A stretch of 6,351 nucleotides of DNA from Bacteroidota bacterium. GTDB lineage: Bacteria; Bacteroidota; Bacteroidia; Chitinophagales; Chitinophagaceae. Position 1 is the first letter of the stretch, and each line of letters opens with the position of its first letter. Where the stretch lies: NCBI GenBank assembly GCA_023427575.1, contig JAEZAY010000378.1:1-6351 (forward strand), read 5' to 3'. This document shows positions 5,485 to 6,351 of the stretch, piece by piece. The notes beneath the pieces were generated by a model. The model did no database searches. It worked only from the letters and a program-made list of their open reading frames with translations, and was not told the origin of the DNA. A program made the position numbers and the translations under genes.

Positions 5485-6351
5485 TTATGCAACCACAGGC
5501 TCCACACGCGGATCGGCATAATGTGCCAGCCCAAAATTCCGGGTCTGCGCTTCTTCCGGATGTAAAACATGCCATTCAAATTCGTCGCGGAAATGCCGGA
5601 TAGCCGCCGCCACCGGCCAGGCCGCCGCATCGCCCAGGGGGCAAATGGTATTCCCTTCAATTTTTCGCTGGATATCCCAAAGCAAATCAATATCAGTCAG
5701 CTTACCCTTGCCGTATTCAATGTTCTTAAGGATCTTTTCCATCCATCCGGTTCCTTCCCGGCAGGGCGAACACTGGCCGCAACTCTCGTGGCGGTAAAAA
5801 CGCGCCAGCGAAAGGGTATGACGAACCACGCACTGGTCTTCATCCAGTACAATAAAACCGCCGCTGCCCATCATCGAACCGGTTTGAAAGCCCCCATCAG
5901 CCAGACTTTCATACGTCATCATCCGGGTTTCTCCCTTGGCTGTTTTGAATAACAGGTTTGCGGGGATAATGGGAACAGAGGAGCCGCCCGGAATACAGGC
6001 CTTCAACCGTTTGCCGTTTGGAATTCCCCCACAATATTCATCACTGTAAACGAATTCTTCTACAGAGATGGTCATATCAATTTCATAAACGCCGGGTTTG
6101 TTGATATTGCCGCAGGCGCTGATCAGTTTTGTGCCGGTTGATTTTCCAATTCCGATTTTCGCGTATTCATCCCCGCCCAGGTTAATGATGGGAACAACTG
6201 CTGCCAGGGTTTCCACATTATTAACTACGGTTGGTGAATCCCATAAACCTTTAACAGCGGGAAATGGCGGTTTAATCCGGGGGTTGCCGCGCTTGCCTTC
6301 CAGGCTTTCGAGCAGGGCCGTTTCTTCACCGCAGATATAAGCGCCGGCGCC
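5485..6351 (-). CDS. nuoF: NADH-quinone oxidoreductase subunit F (NuoF), 5'-truncated by window edge
   Basis: NuoF is the soluble subunit that oxidises NADH, holds FMN and passes electrons to the [4Fe-4S] cluster N3. The frame is open from the window edge for 288 codons and ends in TAA. About 150 N-terminal residues, including the glycine-rich nucleotide-binding loop, are presumably outside, since the E. coli protein is about 445 aa. The first visible residues are the family signature GAGAYICGEETALLESLEG. The N3 ligands follow as ESCGQCSPCREGTGW, with cysteine codons starting at 5781, 5772 and 5763, and a fourth Cys in NTICPLGDAAAWP at 5643. This is the expected C-x2-C-x2-C-x39-C pattern. The start is not visible. 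An in-frame GTG at 6216 falls inside a conserved stretch (PTVVNNVETLA) and is not the start. The next gene, nuoG, begins 57 bp downstream. The identification is essentially certain. Confidence 0.97.
   Translation of the reverse strand, partial: GAGAYICGEETALLESLEGKRGNPRIKPPFPAVKGLWDSPTVVNNVETLAAVVPIINLGGDEYAKIGIGKSTGTKLISACGNINKPGVYEIDMTISVEEFVYSDEYCGGIPNGKRLKACIPGGSSVPIIPANLLFKTAKGETRMMTYESLADGGFQTGSMMGSGGFIVLDEDQCVVRHTLSLARFYRHESCGQCSPCREGTGWMEKILKNIEYGKGKLTDIDLLWDIQRKIEGNTICPLGDAAAWPVAAAIRHFRDEFEWHVLHPEEAQTRNFGLAHYADPRVEPVVA

Overview
The window is a stretch of a respiratory complex I (NADH:quinone oxidoreductase, nuo) operon. Every gene I can support lies on the minus strand, in the order nuoF (5' end outside the window), nuoG, nuoH, nuoI, nuoJ, nuoK, nuoL (3' end outside the window). 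Reading along the genes means reading from position 6351 down to 1. The long plus-strand open frames are shadows of these genes.

The organism is most likely a member of Bacteroidota, probably near Chitinophagaceae. This is inferred from protein style, a compact NuoG lacking the large molybdopterin-type domain, starts without recognisable Shine-Dalgarno sequences, one good match to the Bacteroidota promoter consensus (TTG, about 20 nt, TAnnTTTG), and AT-rich spacer repeats of a kind I recall from these genomes. I could not run a search to confirm the taxon.

Layout from 5' to 3' of the operon: 6351-5485 is the C-terminal 288 codons of NuoF (NADH/FMN subunit with cluster N3). 5427-4309 is a 372-residue NuoG carrying three canonical Fe-S clusters plus an extra four-cysteine site. 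4260-3184 is NuoH (quinone-site membrane subunit). 3138-3168 holds a likely internal promoter. 3096-2527 is NuoI (two [4Fe-4S] clusters). 2517-2011 is NuoJ. 2010-1795 is an unusually long spacer with two different short-repeat clusters. 1794-1465 is NuoK, probably starting at GTG. 1389-1 is the first 463 codons of NuoL, the distal proton-pumping antiporter-like subunit.

Together the genes trace the electron path: NADH to FMN (NuoF), the Fe-S chain (NuoF, NuoG, NuoI), and quinone at the NuoH interface. They also include the membrane proton-translocating arm (NuoH, J, K, L). The quinone is presumably menaquinone, by taxon. No frameshift or internal stop was found in any gene. I see no mobile element, CRISPR array, RNA gene or novel multi-gene system. 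The unusual material is the cysteine pattern of NuoG and the repeat-bearing nuoJ-nuoK spacer next to an ambiguous nuoK start.
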